Source of the DNA: Gammaproteobacteria bacterium | GTDB taxonomy: Bacteria; Pseudomonadota; Gammaproteobacteria; Arenicellales; UBA868 | NCBI GenBank assembly: GCA_003529705.1 | Contig: DPVA01000158.1 | Location: 1 to 6,333, forward strand | Reading direction: 5' to 3' | Length of the DNA stretch: 6,333 nucleotides | In this document: positions 1 through 5,061 of the stretch, piece by piece | Layout: each line of letters opens with the position of its first letter | Position numbering within the stretch: position 1 is the stretch's first letter | Notes under the pieces: model-generated | Told to the model about the DNA's origin: nothing | Databases searched by the model: none | What the model saw: the letters and a program-made list of their open reading frames with translations, nothing else | Made by a program: the position numbers and the translations under genes

Positions 1-390
1 GAGCGCCTGTGCGACCGGCGCCGATTCGATCAGATCAGCCAGCGCCGCGAGGTCTTCCGCAGAAATCTCGGTCTCACCCATCTCTCCGGTATCCAGACCT
101 GTTGCTTCGGCTGCCGCCTCATCGGGGCTCTCGGACGCTTCGCCTTCACCGGGCGCAAACACTTCTTCGAGTTCCTGTCGGGTATCGACCTCTACCTCTT
201 TCAGAATATCACTGGTGACCAAACCCTCAGCAATTTCGCGAAGCGCAATCACCGTATGCTTGTCCCGATCCTCAGGCACCAGCGGATCGTGACCCAGTTG
301 TAACTGCCGCGTACGCCGAGCAGCAACCAGCACCAACTCAAAGCGGTTGTCGACGTTTTCGAGGCAATCCTCGACAGTAATTCTTGCCAT
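1..390 (-). CDS. rpoZ: DNA-directed RNA polymerase omega subunit, 3' end outside window
   Basis: Omega is the small RNA polymerase subunit that helps fold and hold the beta' subunit; in E. coli it also forms part of a ppGpp site. Reading leftwards from the ATG at 390 gives 130 codons without a stop, so the gene is open at the window edge. The first 70 or so residues match the family closely: [20 protein letters not shown], then [13 protein letters not shown] (21-33), DPLVPE (35-40) and [15 protein letters not shown] (43-57). E. coli omega is about 91 residues. Here the protein continues past residue 78 with a low-complexity acidic tail holding 14 Asp/Glu and no Lys or Arg in residues 79-130. 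The start is supported by GGAGAA at 396-401, five bases upstream. It lies 116 bp downstream of gmk, and the usual next gene, spoT, would be off the left edge. Identity is nearly certain; the true C-terminus is unknown. Confidence 0.96.
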   Translation of the reverse strand, partial: MARITVEDCLENVDNRFELVLVAARRTRQLQLGHDPLVPEDRDKHTVIALREIAEGLVTSDILKEVEVDTRQELEEVFAPGEGEASESPDEAAAEATGLDTGEMGETEISAEDLAALADLIESAPVAQAL

Positions 391-395
391 CGGTA

Positions 396-401
396 TTCTC
401 C
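396..401 (-). promoter_or_regulatory. Ribosome binding site of rpoZ
   Basis: On the minus strand GGAGAA lies five bases before the rpoZ ATG and directly follows a run of six T (402-407). It fixes the rpoZ start, which also agrees with the conserved MARITVED N-terminus of the family. Confidence 0.8.
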
Positions 402-445
402 AAAAAACCATGCAGCCCCAGAGTAATCCCGGCAGGGATCGGGGC
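402..445 (-). other. Nested inverted repeat plus T-tract between gmk and rpoZ
   Basis: Read on the minus strand, GCCCC (445-441) pairs with GGGGC (419-415). Inside it, ATCCC (439-435) pairs with GGGAT (430-426) around a four-base loop, TGCC. Six bases are left unpaired on one side and one on the other. A run of six T (407-402) follows seven bases after the outer stem, just before the rpoZ ribosome binding site. The shape resembles an intrinsic terminator or attenuator, but the gap between stem and T-run is longer than in canonical terminators. It may be a partial attenuator, an mRNA-stability element or a processing site separating gmk from rpoZ expression. Inference only. Confidence 0.35.
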
Positions 446-462
446 AATCGGATGAGTCCTGC

Positions 463-478
463 GGAACCTTAAGGTCCT
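463..478. repeat. Palindrome ACCTTAAGGT between gmk and rpoZ
   Basis: Bases 466-475 form a perfect ten-base palindrome, ACCTTAAGGT. After one mismatched pair the symmetry resumes with G464 and C477. It sits in the 116 bp gap between gmk and rpoZ, upstream of the hairpin at 415-445. It could be a protein binding site or a small RNA stem; nothing else in the window repeats it, so no function can be assigned. Confidence 0.3.
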
Positions 479-506
479 CGTTAAAGCCCAATCTTCACAA
501 GGATCG

Positions 507-1172
507 CTAAAGGTTTGCTGTCTCAGATGTTTTTAGTCTAACGTTTTTTGCACAATCTACAAGCGCCCCAACATTGAAGTCCTGTCCGGATAGGGGAGGT
601 TCACCACGGCAGACCAGGGCCTCGAGTTCGGCCAGTGCCGCATCAAAGTTGGTATTGATCAGAATATGGTCATATTCGGCAAAATGGTCCATTTCGCTCG
701 CCGCCTCTGAAAGACGCGCTGTAATCTCTTCAGGGGTATCCCGCCCGCGATCCACCAGTCGCTGGAACAGGATCTCTACCGACGGCGGCAGGATATATAC
801 GCTGACTGCAGCGGGAAAGGCCCTGCGGACCTGTCGCGCTCCCTGCCAGTCGATATCGAGGACAACGCTGCAATCCTGGGCAATGGCCTGCTCGACGGCT
901 TTGCGCGAGGTTCCGTAGCAATGGTCGAAGACCCTGGCATGCTCGAGAAACCCGTCGTCTTTAACCATCTGTTCAAATTCCGTGGCATCAACGAAAAAAT
1001 AGTCCACACCATTGGTTTCGCCCATGCGCTGAGGGCGCGTGGTGTGAGAAACCGAGGTGACAATATCCTCTGTACGGTCAACCAGGGCGCGGGCGAGGCT
1101 ACTTTTTCCCCCACCTGACGGGGCTGACAGAATATAGAGCGTTGGATTTCGGGCAGGCGTTTCTTCACTCAA
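507..1172 (-). CDS. gmk: Guanylate kinase
   Basis: Guanylate kinase phosphorylates GMP to GDP with ATP in the cytoplasm, an essential step toward GTP and (p)ppGpp. With the TTG start at 1172 the protein has 221 residues (E. coli 207). Visible motifs are the P-loop APSGGGKSSL (17-26), the GMP-binding stretch SHTTRPQRMGE (42-52) followed by NGVDYFF (54-60), YGTSR (86-90) and DIDWQGARQVR (106-116). The C-terminus after about residue 185 is poorly conserved and slightly long. The reading frame stays open to a TTG at 1202, giving ten more residues rich in Cys and Arg that have no family counterpart. The TTG at 1172 overlaps the yicC stop (TTGAGTGA), with an AGCAGG-like ribosome binding sequence upstream, which suggests translational coupling. 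Function is certain; the start is likely but not proven. Confidence 0.95.
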   Translation of the reverse strand: MSEETPARNPTLYILSAPSGGGKSSLARALVDRTEDIVTSVSHTTRPQRMGETNGVDYFFVDATEFEQMVKDDGFLEHARVFDHCYGTSRKAVEQAIAQDCSVVLDIDWQGARQVRRAFPAAVSVYILPPSVEILFQRLVDRGRDTPEEITARLSEAASEMDHFAEYDHILINTNFDAALAELEALVCRGEPPLSGQDFNVGALVDCAKNVRLKTSETANL

Positions 1173-2031
1173 TGTTCTGCACCTGCTCGCGCATCTGCTC
1201 AATCAGCACCTTTAGGTTGATAGAGGCATTGGTCTGTTCGGGATGTGCTGACTTCGATCCTAGGGTGTTGGCTTCCCGGTTCAGCTCCTGCATCAGAAAG
1301 TCCAGTCGGCGGCCGATTGGCTCGTTTTGTTGAAGCGCCTGCTCAACTTCCTGAAGGTGCATCTTCAGTCGATCAACCTCCTCACTGACTTCGCTTTTCG
1401 CCAGCAGCAGGACCACCTCCTGCTCCAACCGCTCGGGATCTACCTGCGCGGTCATCTCAGCAAGCCGTTGTTCTAGGCGCTCCCGGTGCGAGGCGCCGAT
1501 CTCCGGCAACGCTGCCGCAAGGGCGCAGATCGTGTCCGAGGCAGCGTTGACACGCTCCTCAAGCATTTGCGCGAGCGCAAGACCTTCCCGTTCGCGCGAG
1601 TCCGACAACTGTCCCAGGCACGTTTTTAGTAGATTCCTAGCCGCCGCAGCGAGTGCCTGCTCATCCACCCCGGGTGTCGACATCACGCCCGGCCATTTTA
1701 GTACGTCACTAACCCGCAGTGGCTGCGCCTCGGGCACGATGCTGCGTACAGTTTGAGACCAGGCGGCCAGTTCACCGATCATGCCGGTGTCCATTCTGGG
1801 CGGGCCTGACCCCGCGGCAGGCGGAACATACCGAAGCCACCCGTCTACACGGCCTCGGCTCACCGATTCCGCAATGGCATCGCGAAAAATACCCTCATGG
1901 AAACGAAGCTCTTCTGGGAGGCGCATGGCCACCTCGCGGAAACGATGGTTCACCGAACGCAATTCCCAGGTCAGGTCTCCCAATGGAGTCTGGGACGCGC
2001 AACGGGCGAAAGCCGTCATGCTTTTGGGCAA
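1165..2031 (-). CDS. yicC: YicC family endoribonuclease
   Basis: YicC/YloC proteins are conserved bacterial endoribonucleases linked to RNA turnover, including small-RNA degradation in E. coli. The 288-residue product is almost the same length as E. coli YicC (287). It has the N-terminal YicC domain, with SMTAFAR (4-10) and WELRSVNHRF soon after, and the C-terminal DUF1732 domain, with EVDRLKMHLQE, GRRLDFLMQELNREANTLGS and, at the very end, VLIEQMREQVQNIE. The start is the TTG at 2031, not the ATG at 2019. The TTG gives MPKSMTAFAR, aligned residue for residue with E. coli MIRSMTAYAR, and it lies seven bases after a CTGGAG sequence, whereas the ATG is too far from it. The open frame runs on to 2157, but that part has no YicC similarity. 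It is first gene of the yicC-gmk-rpoZ block and overlaps gmk by eight bases. Confidence 0.96.
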   Translation of the reverse strand: MPKSMTAFARCASQTPLGDLTWELRSVNHRFREVAMRLPEELRFHEGIFRDAIAESVSRGRVDGWLRYVPPAAGSGPPRMDTGMIGELAAWSQTVRSIVPEAQPLRVSDVLKWPGVMSTPGVDEQALAAAARNLLKTCLGQLSDSREREGLALAQMLEERVNAASDTICALAAALPEIGASHRERLEQRLAEMTAQVDPERLEQEVVLLLAKSEVSEEVDRLKMHLQEVEQALQQNEPIGRRLDFLMQELNREANTLGSKSAHPEQTNASINLKVLIEQMREQVQNIE

Positions 2032-2038
2032 GTGGAAT

Positions 2039-2044
2039 CTCCAG
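2039..2044 (-). promoter_or_regulatory. Ribosome binding site deciding the yicC TTG start
   Basis: CTGGAG on the minus strand lies seven bases upstream of the TTG at 2031 and nineteen bases upstream of the first in-frame ATG (2019). Good spacing to the TTG, together with the alignment to E. coli YicC, selects the TTG as initiation codon. Confidence 0.7.
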
Positions 2045-2101
2045 TGTTTGGGCCGGCGGCGAGCAATTCTCAGCCGGGGCTGCATCAAATTCAGGCAAGA
2101 A

Positions 2102-2112
2102 ACTATACTGTA
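2102..2112. promoter_or_regulatory. AT-rich block, possible overlapping -10 elements for the divergent yicC and kinase genes
   Basis: The stretch ACTATACTGTA in the divergent region reads TATACT on the plus strand (2104-2109) and both TATAGT (2107-2102) and TACAGT (2112-2107) on the minus strand. These are four or five of six matches to the sigma70 -10 consensus. No good -35 hexamer is found at 16-18 bp on either side, so the promoter would be weak or depend on other contacts. A plus transcript would begin about 45-50 bases before the kinase ATG, and a minus transcript about 60-65 bases before the yicC TTG. This is the only AT-rich spot in the intergenic region. Inference from sequence only. 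Confidence 0.4.
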
Positions 2113-2162
2113 TTCCCAATCACCGGAGTTTTCCGTTCTCCCGCACCCACCCATCACCTATC

Positions 2163-3053
2163 ATGGCCAGCAGACTTCCCCTCCAGACCGGTTATGTACT
2201 TAAGGGCTATACGGTGGGAGAGGTCCTCGGCGGTGGCGGGTTTAGCCTGGTGTATCTCGCCAGCAATGAACTCGACCGACACAAATTCGTTATCAAGGAG
2301 TACTGTCCCCAAGACCTTGTCGCACGTAAACCTGATGGTTCTCTTGAGCCAGATGCACCACTATCGCAGACGCCGTTTCGCAACGGTCTCGAGAAATTCC
2401 GTTTTGAGGCCGAGCGGATGAGTGCCGTACGTCATCCCAATGTCATCAGCGTTGCCGAATACTTCGAGGCGAACAACACGCTGTACATGGTAATGACACA
2501 TGAAGAAGGCCGCGACTTGCGCTGGTTCATTAACAAACTCGCCGGTGATCTTGACTGGGACTTTCTACAGCAGGTATTTCCACCCATCGGTGATGGACTC
2601 TGGCGTATGCACCAGCAGGGAGTGGTTCACCTCGACGTCAAACCGGCTAACGTACTGCTTCGGACCAGCGGTCAACCCTTGCTGCTGGATTTCGGCGCGG
2701 CCCAAACTATGGATAACAACGACCGGTTCGGATCCTTCCAGACTCTGACCCATGGCTTTGCCCCACCCGAGCAGTATCTCGATGGCACGCTTGGGCCCTG
2801 GACCGACATTTACGGTCTGGCCGCAACCATCTATAACTGCATTACCGGCAACTCACCGCCACCCGCCCTCAAACGACGTGACGGGGCATCCCTCGAGAAA
2901 CTGACCGTCTCACGCTCAGGCGCCTATCCCTATACCTTGTTAAAGGCCGTTGAAGATGCGCTGTCGCTCGAGCAGGGTCAACGTCCTCACGATATGCATG
3001 CTTTCCTGTCGCTCGCTTTCGGCGCTTCATCGCACACGCCGGTTCAATCCTGA
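2163..3053 (+). CDS. Hanks-type serine/threonine protein kinase, cytosolic
   Basis: The 296-residue protein is a complete eukaryotic-like kinase domain that should phosphorylate Ser/Thr on unknown targets. Motifs in order: glycine loop LGGGGFSLVY (22-31); ATP-anchoring Lys45 in VIKEYCP, a form common in proteobacterial kinases (usually IKEYFP); helix-C Glu82 before RHPNV (90-94); catalytic loop HLDVKPANVLL (156-166), with Leu in place of the Arg of HRD; DFG (176-178); APPE (200-203); Asp215 in TDIYGLA; and Arg274 near the end. All residues needed for catalysis are present. There is no transmembrane segment, PASTA or other sensor domain. The ATG at 2163 is chosen because the domain begins there; the frame is open back to 1719, but that part is antisense to yicC and unlike any kinase. 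No Shine-Dalgarno sequence precedes the ATG, and the leader 2136-2162 is C-rich with a single G. It is divergent from yicC, and the substrate is unknown. Confidence 0.93.
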   Translation: MASRLPLQTGYVLKGYTVGEVLGGGGFSLVYLASNELDRHKFVIKEYCPQDLVARKPDGSLEPDAPLSQTPFRNGLEKFRFEAERMSAVRHPNVISVAEYFEANNTLYMVMTHEEGRDLRWFINKLAGDLDWDFLQQVFPPIGDGLWRMHQQGVVHLDVKPANVLLRTSGQPLLLDFGAAQTMDNNDRFGSFQTLTHGFAPPEQYLDGTLGPWTDIYGLAATIYNCITGNSPPPALKRRDGASLEKLTVSRSGAYPYTLLKAVEDALSLEQGQRPHDMHAFLSLAFGASSHTPVQS

Positions 3054-3104
3054 TTTGTACTGACGTCGTTAGTCACCACAACGCATCGCCGAACTAATCC
3101 GCGG

Positions 3105-3133
3105 TTTGCCTCGATTGCGAAGAGTGCTACAGT
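3105..3133 (+). promoter_or_regulatory. Possible sigma70 promoter of the GntR-family regulator
   Basis: TTTGCC (3105-3110) and TACAGT (3128-3133) are separated by 17 bp, with three and four of six consensus matches. A transcript would start near 3140, about 28 bases before the regulator ATG and just at the operator-like palindrome 3143-3153. The hexamers are weak, so this is tentative. The rest of the kinase-regulator gap (3054-3104) shows no convincing terminator, only a short TGAC...GTCA inverted repeat without a T-run. Confidence 0.35.
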
Positions 3134-3142
3134 CTGGCTTTG

Positions 3143-3153
3143 TGGTCTTACCA
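3143..3153. promoter_or_regulatory. Candidate GntR/FCD operator TGGTCTTACCA
   Basis: TGGT and ACCA form a perfect inverted repeat around a three-base centre, CTT. This fits the TNGTNNNACNA pattern described for FadR-subfamily regulators and is the core of PdhR- and LldR-type boxes (TGGT-N3-ACCA). It ends 14 bases before the ATG of a FadR-subfamily gene and overlaps the expected transcription start, so repression of that gene by its own product is the simplest reading. Seen directly: the palindrome and its position. Inferred: the binding. Confidence 0.7.
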
Positions 3154-3167
3154 GATAACCAAGATTT

Positions 3168-3920
3168 ATGGCTCGTGAACGCGTCTGCGATTCTGTCGTC
3201 CGGCAAATAGAGGGGCTCATCCTCGAGGGCGCCCTGAAACCCGGTGACCGCCTGCCGGCCGAACGCAAGTTCGCGGCACAGCTTGGTGTTTCCCGCCCGT
3301 CACTGCGCGAGGGTCTGCAGATTCTTTCAGCCCGAGGCTTATTGGTTACCCGGCGGGGCGGGGCAACAGAAGTGACCGAAAGCCTGAATCCCGCGCTAGA
3401 GAATCCTCTGCTCGAGCTGATCAGCGCATCACCTGACGCACAGGAAGATGTCATGGAGTTGCGTCATGCCATCGAGTCGATGGCGGCTTACCACGCGGCG
3501 GCGCGACGGACGCAGACCGATATCGAACTGCTGCGATCGGCATACAAGCGAATGATTGCTTCCCATGGCGAAGGCGATGCCGTTATCGAAGCCAAGGCCG
3601 ATGCGGACTTCCATCTTGCGATCGGCGAGGCCTCCCATAACGTGGTACTGGTGCACGTCATGCGCAGCCTCTTCTCACTGCTGCGCCGAAGTATCCACTA
3701 CAACCTGGAGAACCTGTACCAGCGGCCTGATAACTTCAAGCACCTGAGAGACCAGCACTACCATCTTATGAACGCCATCATTGACGGTGATCCAGAGGCG
3801 GCTAAAGCCGCCTCAGATGAGCACATCAGTTACGTTGAGCGAACTCTTCAGGACTTGAATATCCACCGAAGACGGGAGGCCCGAGCACACCGGCGTGCTA
3901 CCGGCCTCAATCTTTCCTGA
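3168..3920 (+). CDS. GntR family transcriptional regulator, FadR subfamily (FCD domain), PdhR/LldR-like
   Basis: A 250-residue DNA-binding repressor or activator. The N-terminal winged helix (about 5-72) holds LKPGDRLPAERKFAAQLGVS (23-42), then RPSLREGLQILSARGLL (43-59) and the wing RRGG (62-65). The C-terminal FCD effector domain (about 94-230) keeps the likely metal ligands Asp145 and His149 (ADADFHLAI), His197 (DQHYHL) and His219. LRHAIESMAAYHAA and EASHNVVLVHVMR closely resemble E. coli PdhR (pyruvate sensor, 254 residues) and LldR (lactate). The ligand cannot be settled from sequence; a small carboxylate such as pyruvate or lactate is plausible. No strong ribosome binding site precedes the ATG. 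A TGGT-N3-ACCA palindrome just upstream suggests self-regulation. The nearest downstream gene, mrpE, is 66 bp away on the same strand, so the antiporter operon is a possible target, an unusual pairing because relatives usually sit by carbon-metabolism genes. Confidence 0.92.
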   Translation: MARERVCDSVVRQIEGLILEGALKPGDRLPAERKFAAQLGVSRPSLREGLQILSARGLLVTRRGGATEVTESLNPALENPLLELISASPDAQEDVMELRHAIESMAAYHAAARRTQTDIELLRSAYKRMIASHGEGDAVIEAKADADFHLAIGEASHNVVLVHVMRSLFSLLRRSIHYNLENLYQRPDNFKHLRDQHYHLMNAIIDGDPEAAKAASDEHISYVERTLQDLNIHRRREARAHRRATGLNLS

Positions 3921-3930
3921 AAGGGAAAGA
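3911..3930. repeat. Perfect 7-bp inverted repeat with GAAA loop over the regulator stop codon
   Basis: TCTTTCC (3911-3917) and GGAAAGA (3924-3930) are exact inverted copies. A further T-G wobble pair (3918/3923) leaves a GAAA tetraloop, the stable GNRA type, in the plus-strand RNA. The TGA stop of the regulator (3918-3920) lies in the loop region. No T-run follows on the plus strand, so it is not an intrinsic terminator for the regulator; it may stabilise or separate regulator and mrp messages. Confidence 0.45.
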
Positions 3931-3951
3931 GCCAAAAATCTCTCCATAAAA

Positions 3952-3969
3952 TGCCTTGGCAGCACTGCC
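3952..3969. repeat. Overlapping palindromes before mrpE
   Basis: GGCAG-CA-CTGCC (3958-3969) is a perfect inverted repeat with five-base arms. It overlaps a second one, TGCC-TT-GGCA (3952-3961), so the middle GGCA can pair with either neighbour. It lies 17 bases before the mrpE ATG in the 66 bp regulator-mrpE gap. It could be an operator or a pair of competing small hairpins. It does not fit the TNGTNNNACNA pattern of the upstream regulator. TAAAAT at 3947-3952 resembles a -10 element but has no good -35. Confidence 0.35.
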
Positions 3970-3986
3970 CGCTGACTTAAACACCC

Positions 3987-4460
3987 ATGCGAAGAACACT
4001 GACGCTGTTATTCATACTGTCAGGGACATGGCTCTTGCTGTCGGGGCACACCAGTCCGCTGATGATATCGCTCGGATTATTATCGGTCGGGGCAGTCGTC
4101 GCTTGTACGTTCCGGCTTGAGTTGCTCGATGACGAGGGCGTGCCAGTGCACCTGCTGCCCGGTCTTATCCGCTACGTCCCGTGGCTCATTGTGCAGGTGA
4201 TCCGCTCCAACTTGGATGTGGCGCGCCGGATCGTGAGTCCGAAACTGCCAATCCACCCTTCGGTGATTTACGTGGAGGCCTCGCGTCACACCGAGGTTGG
4301 GCGGGTCACTTACGCCAACTCCATAACCCTCACGCCGGGCACAATCTCTCTGGATGTGTCGGCTGAAACCATCGAAGTCCATGCATTGACCGAAGATGCG
4401 GCAAATGACCTGATATCCGGTGAGATGTCGCACCGGGTGCACCGGGCGGAGGGAGCATGA
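3987..4460 (+). CDS. mrpE: Mrp-type Na+/H+ antiporter subunit E
   Basis: MrpE (MnhE/PhaE) is a small membrane subunit of the multisubunit monovalent cation/proton antiporter that exports Na+ (or moves K+) in exchange for protons across the inner membrane. The 157-residue length is typical. Residues 4-19 and 24-42 are hydrophobic membrane helices. A third hydrophobic stretch around 57-72 leads into the conserved IRSNLDVARRIVSP (72-85), and the soluble part carries the family signature ANSITLTPGTISLDV (110-124). It is the first mrp gene here, and its stop overlaps the start of mrpF in ATGA. The ATG lacks a clear ribosome binding site, but the N-terminal helix begins at once, as in homologues, so the start is accepted. 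Confidence 0.94.
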   Translation: MRRTLTLLFILSGTWLLLSGHTSPLMISLGLLSVGAVVACTFRLELLDDEGVPVHLLPGLIRYVPWLIVQVIRSNLDVARRIVSPKLPIHPSVIYVEASRHTEVGRVTYANSITLTPGTISLDVSAETIEVHALTEDAANDLISGEMSHRVHRAEGA

Positions 4461-4750
4461 CGCTGACCATCACACTAATTGCACTACTTGTTACCATGGC
4501 ATTGGCGTTGATCCGAGCGATCAAGGGCCCAACCGTTTACGACCGGATTCTCGCGTCCAATGCGCTCGGGACCAAGACGGTGCTGATGATCGCGGTACTC
4601 GGTTTTGTGGTGGGCGATCCTGAACTCTATATTGACATTGCACTGATGTATGTCCTGATTGGTTTTATCGGCACAGTTGCCGTGCTTAAGGTTTCCGAGT
4701 TCGGCAATCTCGGCCAACCCCAGTCACGCACCGATCCGGAGGACACGTGA
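4457..4750 (+). CDS. mrpF: Mrp-type Na+/H+ antiporter subunit F
   Basis: MrpF is a three-helix membrane subunit of the same antiporter. The 97-residue protein has an N-terminal helix (about 2-20), the conserved GPTVYDRILASNALGTKTV (24-42) opening the second helix, and a third helix running through YIDIALMYVLIGFIGTVAVL. A polar tail after about residue 83 is cytoplasmic or periplasmic. The start overlaps the mrpE stop by four bases (ATGA) and has a strong GGAGG at 4448-4452. The gene is coupled in turn to mrpG by a GTGA overlap. Confidence 0.95.
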   Translation: MTLTITLIALLVTMALALIRAIKGPTVYDRILASNALGTKTVLMIAVLGFVVGDPELYIDIALMYVLIGFIGTVAVLKVSEFGNLGQPQSRTDPEDT

Positions 4751-5061
4751 GCGGCGTCCTCGATGTTCTGAGCGTGGTACTGCTGGCGATCGGAACGCTT
4801 TTTACCCTGATTGGCGGGATCGGGCTTTTGCGCCTGCCCGATGTCTTCACTCGCTTGCACGGTGCCAGTGTCACCGACACGCTTGGTGCCGGCGCCATCC
4901 TGCTCGGGCTTGCATTGGCTGCGGGCTGGAGCCTACTCATGGGGAAGATTATTGCGTTGCTGCTGATAATGGCGCTGCTTAGCCCCTCAACCGCGCATGC
5001 CCTTGCGCGCGCAGCGATACATGGTATCCGCAAGCCTTGGCTGGATGAGGCACAAAAGTAA
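4747..5061 (+). CDS. mrpG: Mrp-type Na+/H+ antiporter subunit G
   Basis: MrpG is another small three-helix subunit. The 104-residue product shows the hallmark GLLRLPDVFTRLHGASVTDT (26-45), then LGAGAILLGLAL and a third hydrophobic segment, KIIALLLIMALL. The start codon is GTG, overlapping the mrpF stop by four bases (GTGA), with GGAGG at 4738-4742. The stop TAA is followed directly, with no gap, by the GTG of the next gene. Confidence 0.95.
   Translation: MSGVLDVLSVVLLAIGTLFTLIGGIGLLRLPDVFTRLHGASVTDTLGAGAILLGLALAAGWSLLMGKIIALLLIMALLSPSTAHALARAAIHGIRKPWLDEAQK

Noticed and set aside
249..491. Minus-strand 80-codon frame crossing the gmk-rpoZ gap into rpoZ
   Set aside because: It is out of frame with rpoZ, which is clearly real; the encoded sequence resembles nothing known.
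2032..2157. Upstream extension of the yicC reading frame, 42 codons
   Set aside because: It has no YicC similarity, covers the probable promoter region, and the TTG at 2031 has both the ribosome binding site and the matching N-terminus.
1719..2162. Upstream in-frame extension of the kinase reading frame, 148 codons
   Set aside because: It is antisense to the well-supported yicC gene, has no kinase-like sequence, and the kinase domain starts naturally at the ATG at 2163.
3054..3104. Possible terminator after the kinase gene (TGAC...GTCA repeat)
   Set aside because: The stem is only four bases long and no T-run follows.
3044..3454. Minus-strand open frame of 136 codons opposite the regulator start
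   Set aside because: It overlaps the winged-helix domain of the regulator and its operator region and has no recognisable protein features.
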